A stretch of 23,214 bases of DNA from a virus, in the IMG/VR virus record IMGVR_UViG_3300022227_000035, positions 1 to 23,214 of that record; one strand, written 5' to 3'. Made by a program: the position numbers and the translations under genes. Positions 18,601 through 23,214 of the stretch are shown piece by piece. The notes beneath the pieces are model-generated. The model was not told where the DNA came from, ran no database searches, and saw only the letters and a program-made list of their open reading frames with translations. Within the stretch, counting starts at the first letter, position 1. Each line of letters opens with the position of its first letter.

Positions 18601-21020
18601 CAGATTTTGGACCATTGCATAATACAGTAATCGTAGAACGTAATGGCAATAGATTAAATCCACCAGATACTGCATATTACTCAGGCGACGGAACCACATA
18701 CGCATTCAATGTACCAACAGTTATGAATTTAGCCGGAATACCAAACACTTCTGATGTTGAAGTTTATTTAAATGGTGCAAGACAATCTATTAATGAGGAT
18801 TGGTTTTTAAATACTATAGGTGTAACTGCAGACCAAAATGATGAGAATGCTGATGCGATAAATGTTACTTCAGATGCCGCGGTAGTTACTGGGACTGGTG
18901 TTGTATACTTTAATACTAGACCAGCAGATGGTGATGGTATTGCAATTGTTGTAAAAATTGGACATGATTATATTATTGAAGGTTCTAATATTGTATTAAC
19001 ATCGGCAGGAACATTAAATGATGAGATTAGAGTTACATCATTTACAAATCATGATCAACTTGGAATAAGAACTGAATTATTTAAATCATCGTCTTTAGTA
19101 GATGTACAACTCGGTACGTATCAAACATTAATAACTGGTAACCCAGTAACATCTACAGGTACAGTAATTGATACATGGAATAATTCTTTAATTTCATCTG
19201 CTCAATATTTTATATCAGCCACAAATTCTTCAGATGATACAGAAACTACTATGTTAACAGTAACATCAGATGGCACTGATGTAGGTTTAACAAAATTTGG
19301 TACCGTGGTAGCGACCAATGTTGCAAAATTTATGACATACGTCGCAACTGTTAGTTCAGGTGTAGTTACTATAACTGCTACAGCACCAGATAATGTAACT
19401 AAACTTAAAGCACATAGAATGACAATATTAGCAACGTCCTCAACTGCTTCATCACCTTTAAGTTCAAATCAAGAAACGTTTACAAAACAATATACAAGTA
19501 CTGGATCAAATCAAACTACATTATTTGAATTAAGTACTACTGATTATACCGGTGCTGAAATATTTTTAAGCATAAAGGATGGAACAAATACTGAATCTAC
19601 ACAATTAACAATCGCGTATAATGGAACAACACCTTATATTGCCCAATATAATTTGTTTAATGCAGATGGGTCGACAACAAGAAATACGTTTTCTGTAAGT
19701 CATTCAGGAACAACTTTAGCATTAAAAGTAATTAATACCACAACTGGTTCTGTAGGTGTGTTTGGTATTGCAAATAAGTTAGGAACTTCAACTGCAACAA
19801 CAAATGATACTGGAATAGAATTTGTCGGTGCTGTTTCAGTTAGTACATCAGCAGTAGTATTAGATTCTTTTGATTTAACTACTTCTAATTTTGATGGTGC
19901 TTATTATCAAGTTTTAATTAAAACAAGTGGAGGAGAATATGAATTTGCAACAATCCATGTAGCGGCGAAAAGTGGAAATGTAAGTCATGTACAATATGGA
20001 CAAAAATCTTCAGGAACAGTAGCAACGTTTAATGCTATTCTGTTAGGAAATACTGTTCAACTTAAAGCATCCGGTGCCGCACCAGGAAATACTGCTTATG
20101 TGTATAAGTTAGGACTTGATACAGCGGTAGCACAAGTTGATTCTAACAGAGGTGGTTATTATACATTATCACGTACACCAACTAATACAGATTATTTGTG
20201 GGTAACATATAATGGTGAAAAATTAATAGCAGGTGTAACTTACAGTCTAAAAAATGATCAATTATACATACCAAGGTCATCGTATTCAAATGCAGATGTT
20301 ATTACAGTAACATCAATATCAACAACAAAAATAGAAGAAGCAATTGGGTATAGAATATTTAAAGACATGATTAATAGATATCATTATAAGAGAATTGCAG
20401 ATGCTGGTAATACAAAATTAGCAAAAGTACTTGATATTACAGATATAGAAATATTTGTAAATGATGCTTCAGTTTTACCTGAACCAGACCCTAATTTAAA
20501 TGTACCTGGTATTATTTTTATTAATAATGAACGTATTACATACTTTATAAGAGATTTAAGTGAAAATAGTTTAGGACAAATTATGAGAGGTACTTTAGGA
20601 ACAGGTGCTTTAAATACCTATGCAATAGGTACAGATGTAATTGATTCGGGTGCAAGTCAAACAATTCCAGGATATTCTGATACTACTACCATCTGTACAC
20701 ATACAGCAGATGGATTAACAACACAATTTTTATTGTTTGATGCTGATTCAACTACATTTATACCTTTAGCAAGTGGAAATGATTGTACTGTATTTGTTGG
20801 TGGTATAAAACAAACAAGTGGATTTAGTTTTGATGGATCAACAGCATATATTACATTTACAACTGCTCCAATTAGTGGAAGAAAAGTTGAAATAATAAGA
20901 AAAACAGGTAAAGTTTGGGTAAACCAAGGTACATCAACAGCAGGTGACGGAAAAGGATTGCAAGGGGCAACAGGACCAGAAGCAACATTCTTGCTTAATA
21001 ACCCAACTAAACTACCTTAA
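6687..21020 (+). CDS. Giant 4777-residue baseplate/tail-periphery structural protein
   Basis: One uninterrupted frame of 14.3 kb, 3 bases after gp6. It matches, from memory, a family of very large virion proteins in marine T4-like phages placed where T4 has genes 7-11; I do not assign a T4 number. Visible order by residue: N-terminal conserved segment 1-150; cupredoxin-like domain about 155-263; conserved [10 protein letters not shown] (381), [10 protein letters not shown] (about 819), [18 protein letters not shown] (about 1022) and [15 protein letters not shown] (about 1140); carbohydrate-binding-like segments near 1455, 1712 and 3587; FG-GAP-type propeller about 2149-2798 with inserted modules; [12 protein letters not shown] region near 3110; Gly-rich repeat 3486-3558; repeated fibre-type beta modules 3789-4770. 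There are no transmembrane segments, no signal peptide and no long helical tape-measure character. Composition is rich in Thr, Ser, Asp and Asn, typical of extracellular phage beta structure. No clear Shine-Dalgarno site precedes the ATG. A host-contact or baseplate-rim role is inferred. Confidence 0.85.
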   Translation: MATVSRTTTKQLPEVFQTERNKKFLNATLDQFTQKGELEKISGFVGSKKGPSYKSTDTYFTENTDDRQSYQLEPSVNYKKDDGTIDYYASYVDLINQIEFLGGNKTNHHRLFEQQSHSWAPPVDIDPLINYRHYYWLPEGPSVVQVDITRPGSISTIKVTSNGSSGYNFSGYNGDNPVLTLYRGNTYKFEVDAKGHPFYIKTSKIDGSTLQYETDYVTNQGQDEGTVTFSVPESDASSSLPDILFYSCGNHTSMQGSIVIEDLEDGFTTVDITTEVLGKKEYTTPNSVVFENGLKIKFAGTIPANYKNKEFYVEGVGDQIVLMSTDRMIVPETYSTTSATIVWDADGTENFDENPWDAGFDVPKSKDYFTINRNSKDFNAWSRSNRWFHESVLTNTATYNGHTVSLDQTKRAKRPIIQFEGNIQLYNYGEKGLPPVTAIETNSSDAFSFVNGQLGYYIDGVDLKKGDRVIFQNDSDTTVKSNIYEVDFVTLNDSTTVLYLDLKLETIGQTGHTVIVKNGTKGKGKQYRFDGTSWVECQQKTKVQQTPLFDLYNNSGVSLNDSTTYPASSFSGNTLFEVAQSTSGTTDTEYGLKIKYENFGTVADITFNNTIATKSITYLDSATASKVKINTESAYYKKNIIDVEVGVDSTVYTTVTTSLGNMWTKQKSKTKQRIIDVIDVSDELKSFKVKTYDNASSVVDLELTVFVNNVKKTLTTDYTLETKGDDIFVKFVKSRTIGDKIVFESYAPYNSKNDNGYYEVPDNLERNGLNSPVTEVTLGELSNHVLSITDNLSEFSGTQPGSGNLKDIVDNKKYGRRIMQHEGSIPLATYSLTHPNANFYSATKYVAKEYTKFKNSFIKEITTNTKDGEIRDQVDAILKTISANKSEEFAFYHSDMIGWGENYTKLSYTVTDNNNKTYGLSAVFDKTKLSEKAVHVWVNDVQVLSGTDYNFDTTSATLTFTSTYTFVIGDKIEIREYDSTIGSHVPPTPTKLGLYPSYEPKKYVDDTYRSQFNDSTAVTVIQGHDGSLIKAYGDIRDDLILDFEKRIYNNIKVTFDETNLHDLHASPGNFRKSPWTQSEWDTIKNRLFLDWTGDYQIDYTTHSYFDSEDSFTWNYSKVKNRFDGTILKGYWRGIYRTMYDTDRPHTHPWEMLGFSAKPSWWETRYGAAPYTSGNLILWQDLENGFIYSGSRIGTHSRYARNGLSAFIPVDSNGDLRAPNDFLVDRIIANQSEMNDSFEAGDGGPAETSWIRSSDYPFAVQIINALTSPARYFGVCWDTARIFKNSVEQYVYTTTGTAVQPKNFVFYGDTYTDDNNETQTYMGAGLHVWIVEYLKGKNFSSLTNFITPIKKLRLNLSYKLGGLSDKTNLKAIADAVSPGSKSNSVFIPQEDYQLFLNTSSPIVSANYSGVIVQVTATGYKVIGYDPLIRSFKIYAPIQTQVSGNLSIGQTSDEFSNWQIGGFYGAGSVIKNDGVYYRVNTSFTAGSSFDETSITEIGSTLPLTGGVTVAKYTTFHNTVTTVPYGTEYKTVQEVANFIQGYEKWLVTQGFKFDAFSSEMDTNTDWSLSIKEFMFWSTQNWAVGTVIALSPSSQSLVYENTSGVIDTLLNPYEGYLVMQQEGIGISINDINVGRNNNTLTLSTRPDSDGIYFAKLNVVQKEHIVLFENSTVFADVIYDPSLGFRQERLKLTGFKTSDWNGDLFAPGFVYDEAKIGDWTAYNDYNLGDVVKYQTKYYVANQRHSGTEKFINNHWTLKDSAPAPALLPNFDYKTAQFEDFYNLDTDNFDEGQQNFARHLIGYQPRQYLEDLGIAESSQYKFYQGFIREKGTINSITKMLNAQFRAGETNTYNVYEEWAFRTGNYGGKRTQEDIEYKLESDSFHENPQLAKFLIGTTSKDASDPAMQINKNDLTILPTDYNGAPFIEYDSTANNGRHSADSVFKFRNAGPVPFDKIDFTALDINDLITTPNVGFFTVGDYIWIAKNRYKVWDLYRVQETGIRITRYDKFESDGSTVLGNDQVLITTNKPHGLADYDLVILSDVHASLDGIYQIPERQTMDSTVSENTQFSIKYLDKPEDDGSSMTKDGKLLKLVSMKFADTSSINTFAPPRGWLKDDIVTVTNDYETNSAGRWVNYENTLPYIQNTLTYDYNVAQFSEFGHAIAGDKLGYNIWISAPGDQGGKLYLHTRSVYSSNFDNIFGIFPSHTSDSAASLTGTLTVTNGSTSVTGAGTLFVSELAVGDRFRTPTNKRYTVVSIESNTALTIEEDGDGNEASSACKKTQFDRWGHAMALASSTEDKMLVSAPFASGFVKVVTLESGDFSTAPTYVVGNTIVITHSDGSTVIGSGRIKSWNSSTFVMAIETDTIIGAGYMLTSTSSDGSTTTTGYVAGAETILAGEGYAEILNKDSSGNWGSIQTVTGNPPASNENFGTSVAISGDSNWAIFGVPGASSNRGRVEVYKLNTTTNLYEYNASITPADALNGDKVGYSVATNKTGSIIAIGAPFHATTGLDSTNTNGAVFVFSNSTTGTFDQIGKLVPNTKQIDLEFGYSVAMSEDASSVIVGAPGYNQGTSDSTLAGITDQGKVFYFKLNTETFTADGSSTEYALTFTPTDEEEIGLYKAGTDSTEAWSDESTVDVWNVDGSTAKITFASAPSPNIIYTVYRWTEQQGIISNAVDEFNRFGEKVVLHPTLNTLAISSKNAVLNKIITFDKYLDDGSTVLDETTFDMGTTRFVDPQSEAGNVRVYSMYGSYYVMDQLLSSNTIDVGDKFGTGVAITNRSVFVGATKDDTKALDSGLVIDFDKGSSTTVGWEEISSQDDLINPYSIKQNYLYDTNTNRTLGFFDWIDPIKGKLPGPADAELKFISDHDPALYNELSVALIKQVNKINLDTVNPWRRYHVGELWLDTSKLVYQWYEQGTAEYRNTNWGKLFPGSTVDVYEWVESDYTPDEWRNLTNTPEGDALGITGRPRSTLYFSSEEYWDIETLSYKTKYYYWVRGTTTIPDNNIRRLSAVTVENLIGNPKDQGYAYMSYIKDDAVSYTNLEPFLSNTDVVHHTEWNTELDPLPKHDEWILIKEGDPDSKINAQLKTKLIDSLIGSDAFDNNVPDADLPVTQRYGIDDRQSMVKNRTTVLTAVIENINEVLAKHRIVSTRNLTTLNDEEKEPTAASGNWNIKVDSYTELGYINTQNTPSLITGTKVLITTDSMSNGYWAIYTYKSDSTWERTRIQTYDTTQYWQYKDWYLTGYDKDTLINHTIATEDKLLLNDSNVEVDETVKITTSFDGKFRLLLKTDTATYKEIGLGDATIEVKKLAYSYEDNALGYDSDTYDQYNWDQQPIKELRSILSTVIDNVYIDDLKLEWNKLWFFAMQQILAEQLYVDWIIKTSFLTVENDFKSLSTTSTYKPDPSDALLSYVDEVKPFHTKVRQYNVNYAKTDTFGSDITDFDNEAYWDKPTTSFKTPNVDDSAFDTHYASQPGKLYNDNYTYIVSSIIISKSGSEYTEPPIVTISGGGGSGATATAYVSDGKLSKVTVTNSGSGYITTPTVTLTGGGREDSAGIAAKVYAQIDNAKVRNMTTTLQFNRLTGSTVISTDTITEWTASTDFTAGQNIRYNNEIYYITATHKSGTLFTDAVTLADSSTTTNITAYLQEWSAVDYIKAHYSTTAGMPGVQDSSTVMYGQLMTGLEYPGTQVLGPTFDQEGAYDMHSYGDIPFDGLIIDDEGVPTPSYELGLDKYVDGVGFTNSLAGTNPANVQVEGNQFVDEFSAYAPEEVVPGTSFDTLDMKVYTNPSMGSPIMRTNSHTGDGTTTLFAIGQTPADEDAVFVWVDGNLRRRLDANDSTVDYTVGANNTISFLVAPLLGQLITIQSFSISGSKITIKRSFTGDGTSTTFNLPVPYSLADSTVNLTKTAFATVNGATQAVTVQEGSDSASTDIVFSSAPASGSTIQITLFDADAGEQTYSQVNTQTLTADGSTLTYALSQTPADFGPLHNTVIVERNGNRLNPPDTAYYSGDGTTYAFNVPTVMNLAGIPNTSDVEVYLNGARQSINEDWFLNTIGVTADQNDENADAINVTSDAAVVTGTGVVYFNTRPADGDGIAIVVKIGHDYIIEGSNIVLTSAGTLNDEIRVTSFTNHDQLGIRTELFKSSSLVDVQLGTYQTLITGNPVTSTGTVIDTWNNSLISSAQYFISATNSSDDTETTMLTVTSDGTDVGLTKFGTVVATNVAKFMTYVATVSSGVVTITATAPDNVTKLKAHRMTILATSSTASSPLSSNQETFTKQYTSTGSNQTTLFELSTTDYTGAEIFLSIKDGTNTESTQLTIAYNGTTPYIAQYNLFNADGSTTRNTFSVSHSGTTLALKVINTTTGSVGVFGIANKLGTSTATTNDTGIEFVGAVSVSTSAVVLDSFDLTTSNFDGAYYQVLIKTSGGEYEFATIHVAAKSGNVSHVQYGQKSSGTVATFNAILLGNTVQLKASGAAPGNTAYVYKLGLDTAVAQVDSNRGGYYTLSRTPTNTDYLWVTYNGEKLIAGVTYSLKNDQLYIPRSSYSNADVITVTSISTTKIEEAIGYRIFKDMINRYHYKRIADAGNTKLAKVLDITDIEIFVNDASVLPEPDPNLNVPGIIFINNERITYFIRDLSENSLGQIMRGTLGTGALNTYAIGTDVIDSGASQTIPGYSDTTTICTHTADGLTTQFLLFDADSTTFIPLASGNDCTVFVGGIKQTSGFSFDGSTAYITFTTAPISGRKVEIIRKTGKVWVNQGTSTAGDGKGLQGATGPEATFLLNNPTKLP
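7140..7475 (+). other. Cupredoxin-like domain with complete type-1 copper ligand set (in giant protein)
   Basis: Residues about 152-263 read as a small Greek-key domain: [15 protein letters not shown], then GHPFYIKT, a variable loop, GTVTFSVPE, and [19 protein letters not shown]. His196, Cys248, His251 and Met254 fall in the positions of the four type-1 copper ligands. The spacing Cys-x2-His-x2-Met is the one known from amicyanin; plastocyanin has Cys-x2-His-x4-Met. Copper binding is inferred; the ligands are seen directly. Confidence 0.6.
11050..11175 (+). other. Carbohydrate-binding-like segment 1 (in giant protein)
   Basis: Residues about 1455-1497 show the aromatic pattern W...[19 protein letters not shown] followed by FTAGSSFDE. 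This resembles the W-Y-G-V-Y-Y layout of CBM5/12-type chitin- or glycan-binding modules. The match is by pattern only and the second Trp is missing. Confidence 0.3.
11811..11948 (+). other. Carbohydrate-binding-like segment 2 (in giant protein)
   Basis: Residues about 1709-1755, [23 protein letters not shown], then HSGT and NNHWTL. This is the best of three CBM5/12-like segments: Trp, paired Tyr, Gly-Asp-Val-Val, Tyr, Tyr-Tyr-Val-Ala and a closing Trp all fall in the expected order for a 40-45-residue module. Confidence 0.45.
13306..13480 (+). other. Beta module inserted between propeller blades 1 and 2
   Basis: [31 protein letters not shown] followed by [15 protein letters not shown] is a compact beta module of the kind I associate with marine phage tail proteins. 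It interrupts the propeller repeat spacing (about 380 bases here against about 170-190 between blades 3, 4 and 5). Confidence 0.5.
14445..14660 (+). other. Fibre-type beta module inserted between propeller blades 5 and 6
   Basis: [21 protein letters not shown] through [18 protein letters not shown] is a copy of the same module type repeated in the C-terminal third (T-x-D-G-s-t ... F/Y-x-L ... P at the front, I-x-F-x-s-A-P at the back). It is lodged inside the propeller. Confidence 0.5.
17142..17360 (+). repeat. Gly-rich tandem beta repeat (in giant protein)
   Basis: Two copies of an S-G-S-x-Y-x-x-x-P-x-V-T-[IL]-[ST]-G-G-G unit (residues about 3486-3502 and 3523-3540), each followed by an Ala/Val strand ([15 protein letters not shown]). 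This is a recognisable surface-protein repeat in marine phages and bacteria and is probably an extended beta spacer. Confidence 0.6.
17442..17575 (+). other. Carbohydrate-binding-like segment 3 (in giant protein)
   Basis: Residues about 3586-3629, [24 protein letters not shown], then HKSGTLFTD. It repeats the Trp-aromatic-Gly-Tyr-Tyr-Tyr layout of segment 2, with the same H-x-S-G-T turn, but lacks the closing Trp. Confidence 0.4.
18051..18960 (+). repeat. Four tandem T-G-D-G fibre-type beta modules (in giant protein)
   Basis: Modules start near 18051 ([20 protein letters not shown]), 18289 ([14 protein letters not shown]), 18545 ([18 protein letters not shown]) and 18675 ([13 protein letters not shown]). 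Three end with a segment such as ISFLVAP, IVFSSAP or VYFNTRP followed by G-x-x-I-x-I; the third runs straight into the fourth. Each is about 45-95 residues, all-beta, diverged at DNA level. Confidence 0.6.
19150..20130 (+). repeat. Three tandem ~95-residue beta domains (in giant protein)
   Basis: Copies at about 19150-19430, 19498-19785 and 19836-20130. Shared layout: a leading L/I-D/E strand, AQYFISATN / AEIFLSIKD / AYYQVLIKT, an acidic turn with TMLTV / TQLTI / ATIHV, a Gly turn, and a closing VTITATAP / LALKVINT / VQLKASGA strand. Identity between copies is low, so the duplications are old. Confidence 0.55.
20131..20935 (+). other. C-terminal fibre modules and conserved N-x-E-R-I-T-Y / R-G-T-x-G-T region (in giant protein)
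   Basis: Two more diverged fibre-type beta modules (20131-20320 and 20695-20905) flank a segment at about 20329-20655 with [30 protein letters not shown] and YAIGTDVID. This layout is common near the ends of marine phage structural proteins. The protein ends with a Gly-rich tail ([14 protein letters not shown]). Confidence 0.5.
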
Positions 21021-21026
21021 TAAATA
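21019..21026 (+). promoter_or_regulatory. Candidate T4-type late promoter upstream of the 21043 gene
   Basis: AATAAATA overlaps the stop codon of the giant gene (21018-21020). With T4 late geometry the start site would be near 21032, 11 bases before ATG 21043. No Shine-Dalgarno site lies between the motif and the start codon. Confidence 0.45.
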
Positions 21027-21042
21027 CATGATATAATAGCAT

Positions 21043-21705
21043 ATGACAGAACAACAAGATAAAAATATTAAAGAGCAACAAGAAACCCAAAAGAAACCTG
21101 ATGAAAGTCAAGGCATTTTGATTGAGGGTCATATTAAGATATTTGATCCAGAAACAGAAGAAGTTTTTGTAGATAAACGTAATGCTATTCATTATGAGAA
21201 TTTTTCTGAAGCATTAGCAAAATCCATAGCAAATAGAACCGAAGGTTATATTGAAGAAATGCATTTTGGTAATGGAGGTACATCTGTTGATGCTACTGGG
21301 GTTATTACGTACTTAACATCTAATAATTCAGGCTCAAATGCCGCATTATATAATGAAACATACTATAAATCTATAAATGATTTATCGGCGGCAAATTCAG
21401 ATACAACAAGAAATAAATTAGAAGTTAGGCATACATCAGGAAATGTATATTCAGATATTGTTTGTACTTGTTTATTAGATTATGGTGAACCTGCAGGGCA
21501 GTCAGCATTTGATAATACTACAACATTTACAGATTCATACGTATTTGATGAATTAGCATTATATGGATATTCAGATACTGGTGCAGGATTAGGTAAATTG
21601 TTAACACACGTGATTTTTCATCCTGTGCAAAAATCGTTAAACAGATTAATTCAAATAGATTATACAGTAAGAGTACAGTCTTTAACCAACTTCGTGGAAT
21701 CATAA
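21043..21705 (+). CDS. Marine T4-like small virion structural protein
   Basis: A 220-residue protein. The first ~20 residues are Gln/Lys/Glu-rich and probably disordered or helical. Then comes GHIKIFDPETEEVFVDKRNAIHYENFSEALAKSIANRTEG, followed by IEEMHFGNGGTSVDATGVITY. The K-N-A-I-H-x-E-N-x-S-E-A-L-A and F-G-N-G-G motifs are ones I associate with conserved proteins beside the large tail genes of marine myoviruses. The C-terminal half is beta-rich (VFDELALYGY, LLTHVIFHPVQKSLNRLIQIDYTVRVQ). Its place between the giant protein and the fibre gene suggests a baseplate-rim or fibre-attachment component. It might be a divergent analogue of a T4 wedge protein such as gp8 or gp9, but I see no motif that proves this. 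The start has no visible ribosome site but is preceded by a late-promoter motif. Confidence 0.75.
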   Translation: MTEQQDKNIKEQQETQKKPDESQGILIEGHIKIFDPETEEVFVDKRNAIHYENFSEALAKSIANRTEGYIEEMHFGNGGTSVDATGVITYLTSNNSGSNAALYNETYYKSINDLSAANSDTTRNKLEVRHTSGNVYSDIVCTCLLDYGEPAGQSAFDNTTTFTDSYVFDELALYGYSDTGAGLGKLLTHVIFHPVQKSLNRLIQIDYTVRVQSLTNFVES

Positions 21706-21710
21706 GGAGC

Positions 21711-21718
21711 GATAAATA
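21711..21718 (+). promoter_or_regulatory. Candidate T4-type late promoter upstream of the tail-fibre gene
   Basis: GATAAATA matches the NATAAATA late element. The expected start site is near 21724, about 5 bases before ATG 21729. An AAGGAG (21704-21709) lies upstream of the motif, 19 bases from the ATG. It is too far to serve that start in the usual way and would not be in a transcript from this promoter. Confidence 0.45.
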
Positions 21719-21728
21719 GTAAAAAGAT

Positions 21729-23214
21729 ATGGCATATACAATTAACAAAACAGACGGCACAATACTAGCCACAGTAAACGATGGAGTACTTGATACTACA
21801 TCATCTTTATCGCTGATTGGTAGAAACTATCAATCTTATGGTGAAGCATTTAATGAAGATCTAATTAAGTTATTAGAAAATTCATCATCTGCTACAGCAC
21901 CATCATCACCTATAGAAGGTGAACTTTGGTGGGATAAAACAAATGATAGATTAAAAGTTTACACAGGCGTTGCTTGGGTAAATGTGGGTGTAGAAAGTTC
22001 AGCAACAACACCTAGTACAGGATTATCTACTGGTATGCTTTGGAACGATATTACAAATGATCAATTGTATATGTACGATGGATCAGCATTTGATTTAATT
22101 GGTCCAATTTATTCAACAGCAGATGGTGTAGCAGGTGAACAACAAGATTCTATTACAGATAATCTTACAGCAACTCAAAAAGTTGTTGGTATGTATAATA
22201 AAGGTACACGATGGGCAATTAATTCTACAACAGCATTTACGGCCGCGGCAACACCAACAGGTTTTCCAGATGCAACAATAGGACTTGGTCTTAATTTAGC
22301 AACAGGATATAAAATACATGGCACAGCCACTAATGCCGATTTATTAGATAATTTAGACAGTCTATCATTTTTACGTAGTGATGCTAATGATACTACATCA
22401 GGAACACTAGGAGTTCTTAACGACACAGGATTTACAGTAGGTGTTGATTCAGACTTTACAATTTCACAATCTGGTTCAAACACTACATTAAAAAATGCAA
22501 CATCAAACGGTGACATGAAATTTAATATTAACGATGGTGGATCAGATACAGTAGCAATGACAATTGATGGTGCAACTTCAGATGTTATCGTTCATGGTAA
22601 TTTACAAGTTAAAGGTACAAGTGTATCAATGGAAACAACTAACGTAACAGTAGAAGATCCATTGTTAGAATTAAATAGAAGTTCATCAGGTGGTGATATT
22701 GATGCAGGAATTTATATTCAACGTGGAACAAATAATGCCGCAATTCTTTATTGGAACGAAGGTGAAGATAAGTTCAAAGCAGTAACTTCAACTTCAGCGG
22801 CAACAGTAACAACAGTGGTAGATACTGCTCTTGCAGATTTTGCCGTAAAAGATTTTACAGCAAATAGTCTTACACTTACAACAGATTTATCAGTAGCAAA
22901 TGGTGGAACAGGAGCCTCAACGTTAACTGATAACTCAGTACTAACAGGAACAGGTACTTCGGCTATTACAGCAGAAGGAAATTTAACTTTTAACGGTTCA
23001 ACATTTGCAGTAACAGGGGCGGCAACAGTATCTGGATTATTAACAACTGCTACATTAGAAGTAACTAATTTAGGATTTGCTGATTCGTCTATTACTGTTA
23101 CAGGTATTTCAACAGATGGAGCATTAGGTGGTGATGCAAATGGTGTTTACACAAATGCATCTAATAGTTTATTAGTAACAGAAGAAGCAGTTAAAAGGTA
23201 TGTAGATAAAGCAA
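21729..23214 (+). CDS. Tail-fibre-like protein, N-terminal part (3' end outside window)
   Basis: The frame starts at ATG 21729 (MAYTINKTDGTILATVNDG) and stays open to the right edge, giving 495 codons. Residues about 30-60 hold a short helical stretch (SYGEAFNEDLIKLLEN). Two copies of a W-containing module follow: SPIEGELWWDKTNDRLKVYTGVAW (59-83) and TGLSTGMLWNDITNDQLYMYDGSAF (97-121). Next come HGTATNADLLDNLDSLSFLRSD (198-219), a beta stretch with VTVEDPLLELNRS and AGIYIQRGTNNAAILYWNE (326-344), then NGGTGASTLTDNSVLTGTG (391-409), a motif widespread in phage fibres. The visible end, TEEAVKRYVDKA, is also common in fibres before a trimeric domain. It probably forms a trimeric host-recognition fibre attached to the baseplate by its N-terminus. 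The receptor-binding tip lies outside the window. Confidence 0.85.
   Translation, partial: MAYTINKTDGTILATVNDGVLDTTSSLSLIGRNYQSYGEAFNEDLIKLLENSSSATAPSSPIEGELWWDKTNDRLKVYTGVAWVNVGVESSATTPSTGLSTGMLWNDITNDQLYMYDGSAFDLIGPIYSTADGVAGEQQDSITDNLTATQKVVGMYNKGTRWAINSTTAFTAAATPTGFPDATIGLGLNLATGYKIHGTATNADLLDNLDSLSFLRSDANDTTSGTLGVLNDTGFTVGVDSDFTISQSGSNTTLKNATSNGDMKFNINDGGSDTVAMTIDGATSDVIVHGNLQVKGTSVSMETTNVTVEDPLLELNRSSSGGDIDAGIYIQRGTNNAAILYWNEGEDKFKAVTSTSAATVTTVVDTALADFAVKDFTANSLTLTTDLSVANGGTGASTLTDNSVLTGTGTSAITAEGNLTFNGSTFAVTGAATVSGLLTTATLEVTNLGFADSSITVTGISTDGALGGDANGVYTNASNSLLVTEEAVKRYVDKA

Noticed and set aside
6687-21020. Giant protein as a tape-measure protein
   Set aside because: It is all-beta, rich in Thr/Asp/Asn/Tyr, lacks long helical or coiled-coil stretches, and lies in the baseplate block rather than next to tail-tube or sheath genes.
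22175-22516. Minus-strand open frame of 113 codons
   Set aside because: It lies opposite the fibre-like gene, whose frame is clear and continuous; the Val/Ala/Ser-rich product is typical of an antisense shadow.
1-23214. tRNA genes, CRISPR array, insertion sequence or integration site
   Set aside because: None seen; coding density is near total and the only repeats are protein-level modules or low-complexity codon runs.

Overview
The window is AT-rich (about one third G+C by eye), has every gene on the + strand, and is packed almost end to end with virion genes. It reads as part of the late structural region of a T4-like (contractile-tailed) myovirus. The order hub/spike gp5, PAAR tip, gp25, gp6, one giant structural gene, then fibre-type genes is the baseplate order I associate with marine T4-like phages; in T4 itself gene 25 lies elsewhere. 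The AT-richness, the marine-type fibre modules and the gp5 without lysozyme fit a phage of a low-GC marine host such as a pelagiphage (SAR11). The host is inference; the phage type is well supported.

Layout. Positions 2-469 hold the 3' end of an unrecognised hydrophilic gene running in from the left edge. 485-2374 is gp5 (OB-fold hub and beta-helical spike, no lysozyme domain). 2382-2657 is a PAAR spike tip with a 3-His/1-Cys metal set. 2659-3153 is gp25 and 3195-6683 is an enlarged gp6; these are wedge proteins. 6687-21020 is a single unbroken 4777-codon gene, about 62% of the window, located where T4 has separate genes 7-11. 21043-21705 is a small marine-phage-type structural protein. 21729 to the right edge is the N-terminal 495 codons of a tail-fibre-like protein. 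Intergenic gaps are 1-41 bases; no stretch of 300 bases lacks a gene. I see no tRNA, insertion sequence, CRISPR array or integrase.

The products should assemble together. gp5 and the PAAR protein form the central membrane-piercing needle, gp25 and gp6 form the inner wedge ring, and the giant protein plus the fibre genes probably form the peripheral baseplate and host-contact layer. T4-type late-promoter motifs (AATAAATA or GATAAATA) precede gp6, the 21043 gene and the 21729 gene. They sit so close to the start codons that the implied leaders are only about 5-11 bases.

The most unusual content is in the giant protein. It has a cupredoxin-like domain with a complete His/Cys-x2-His-x2-Met type-1 copper ligand set, an apparent seven-blade FG-GAP/integrin-like beta-propeller interrupted by inserted beta modules, three carbohydrate-binding-like aromatic segments, a Gly-rich beta repeat, and a C-terminal third built from repeated fibre-type beta domains.
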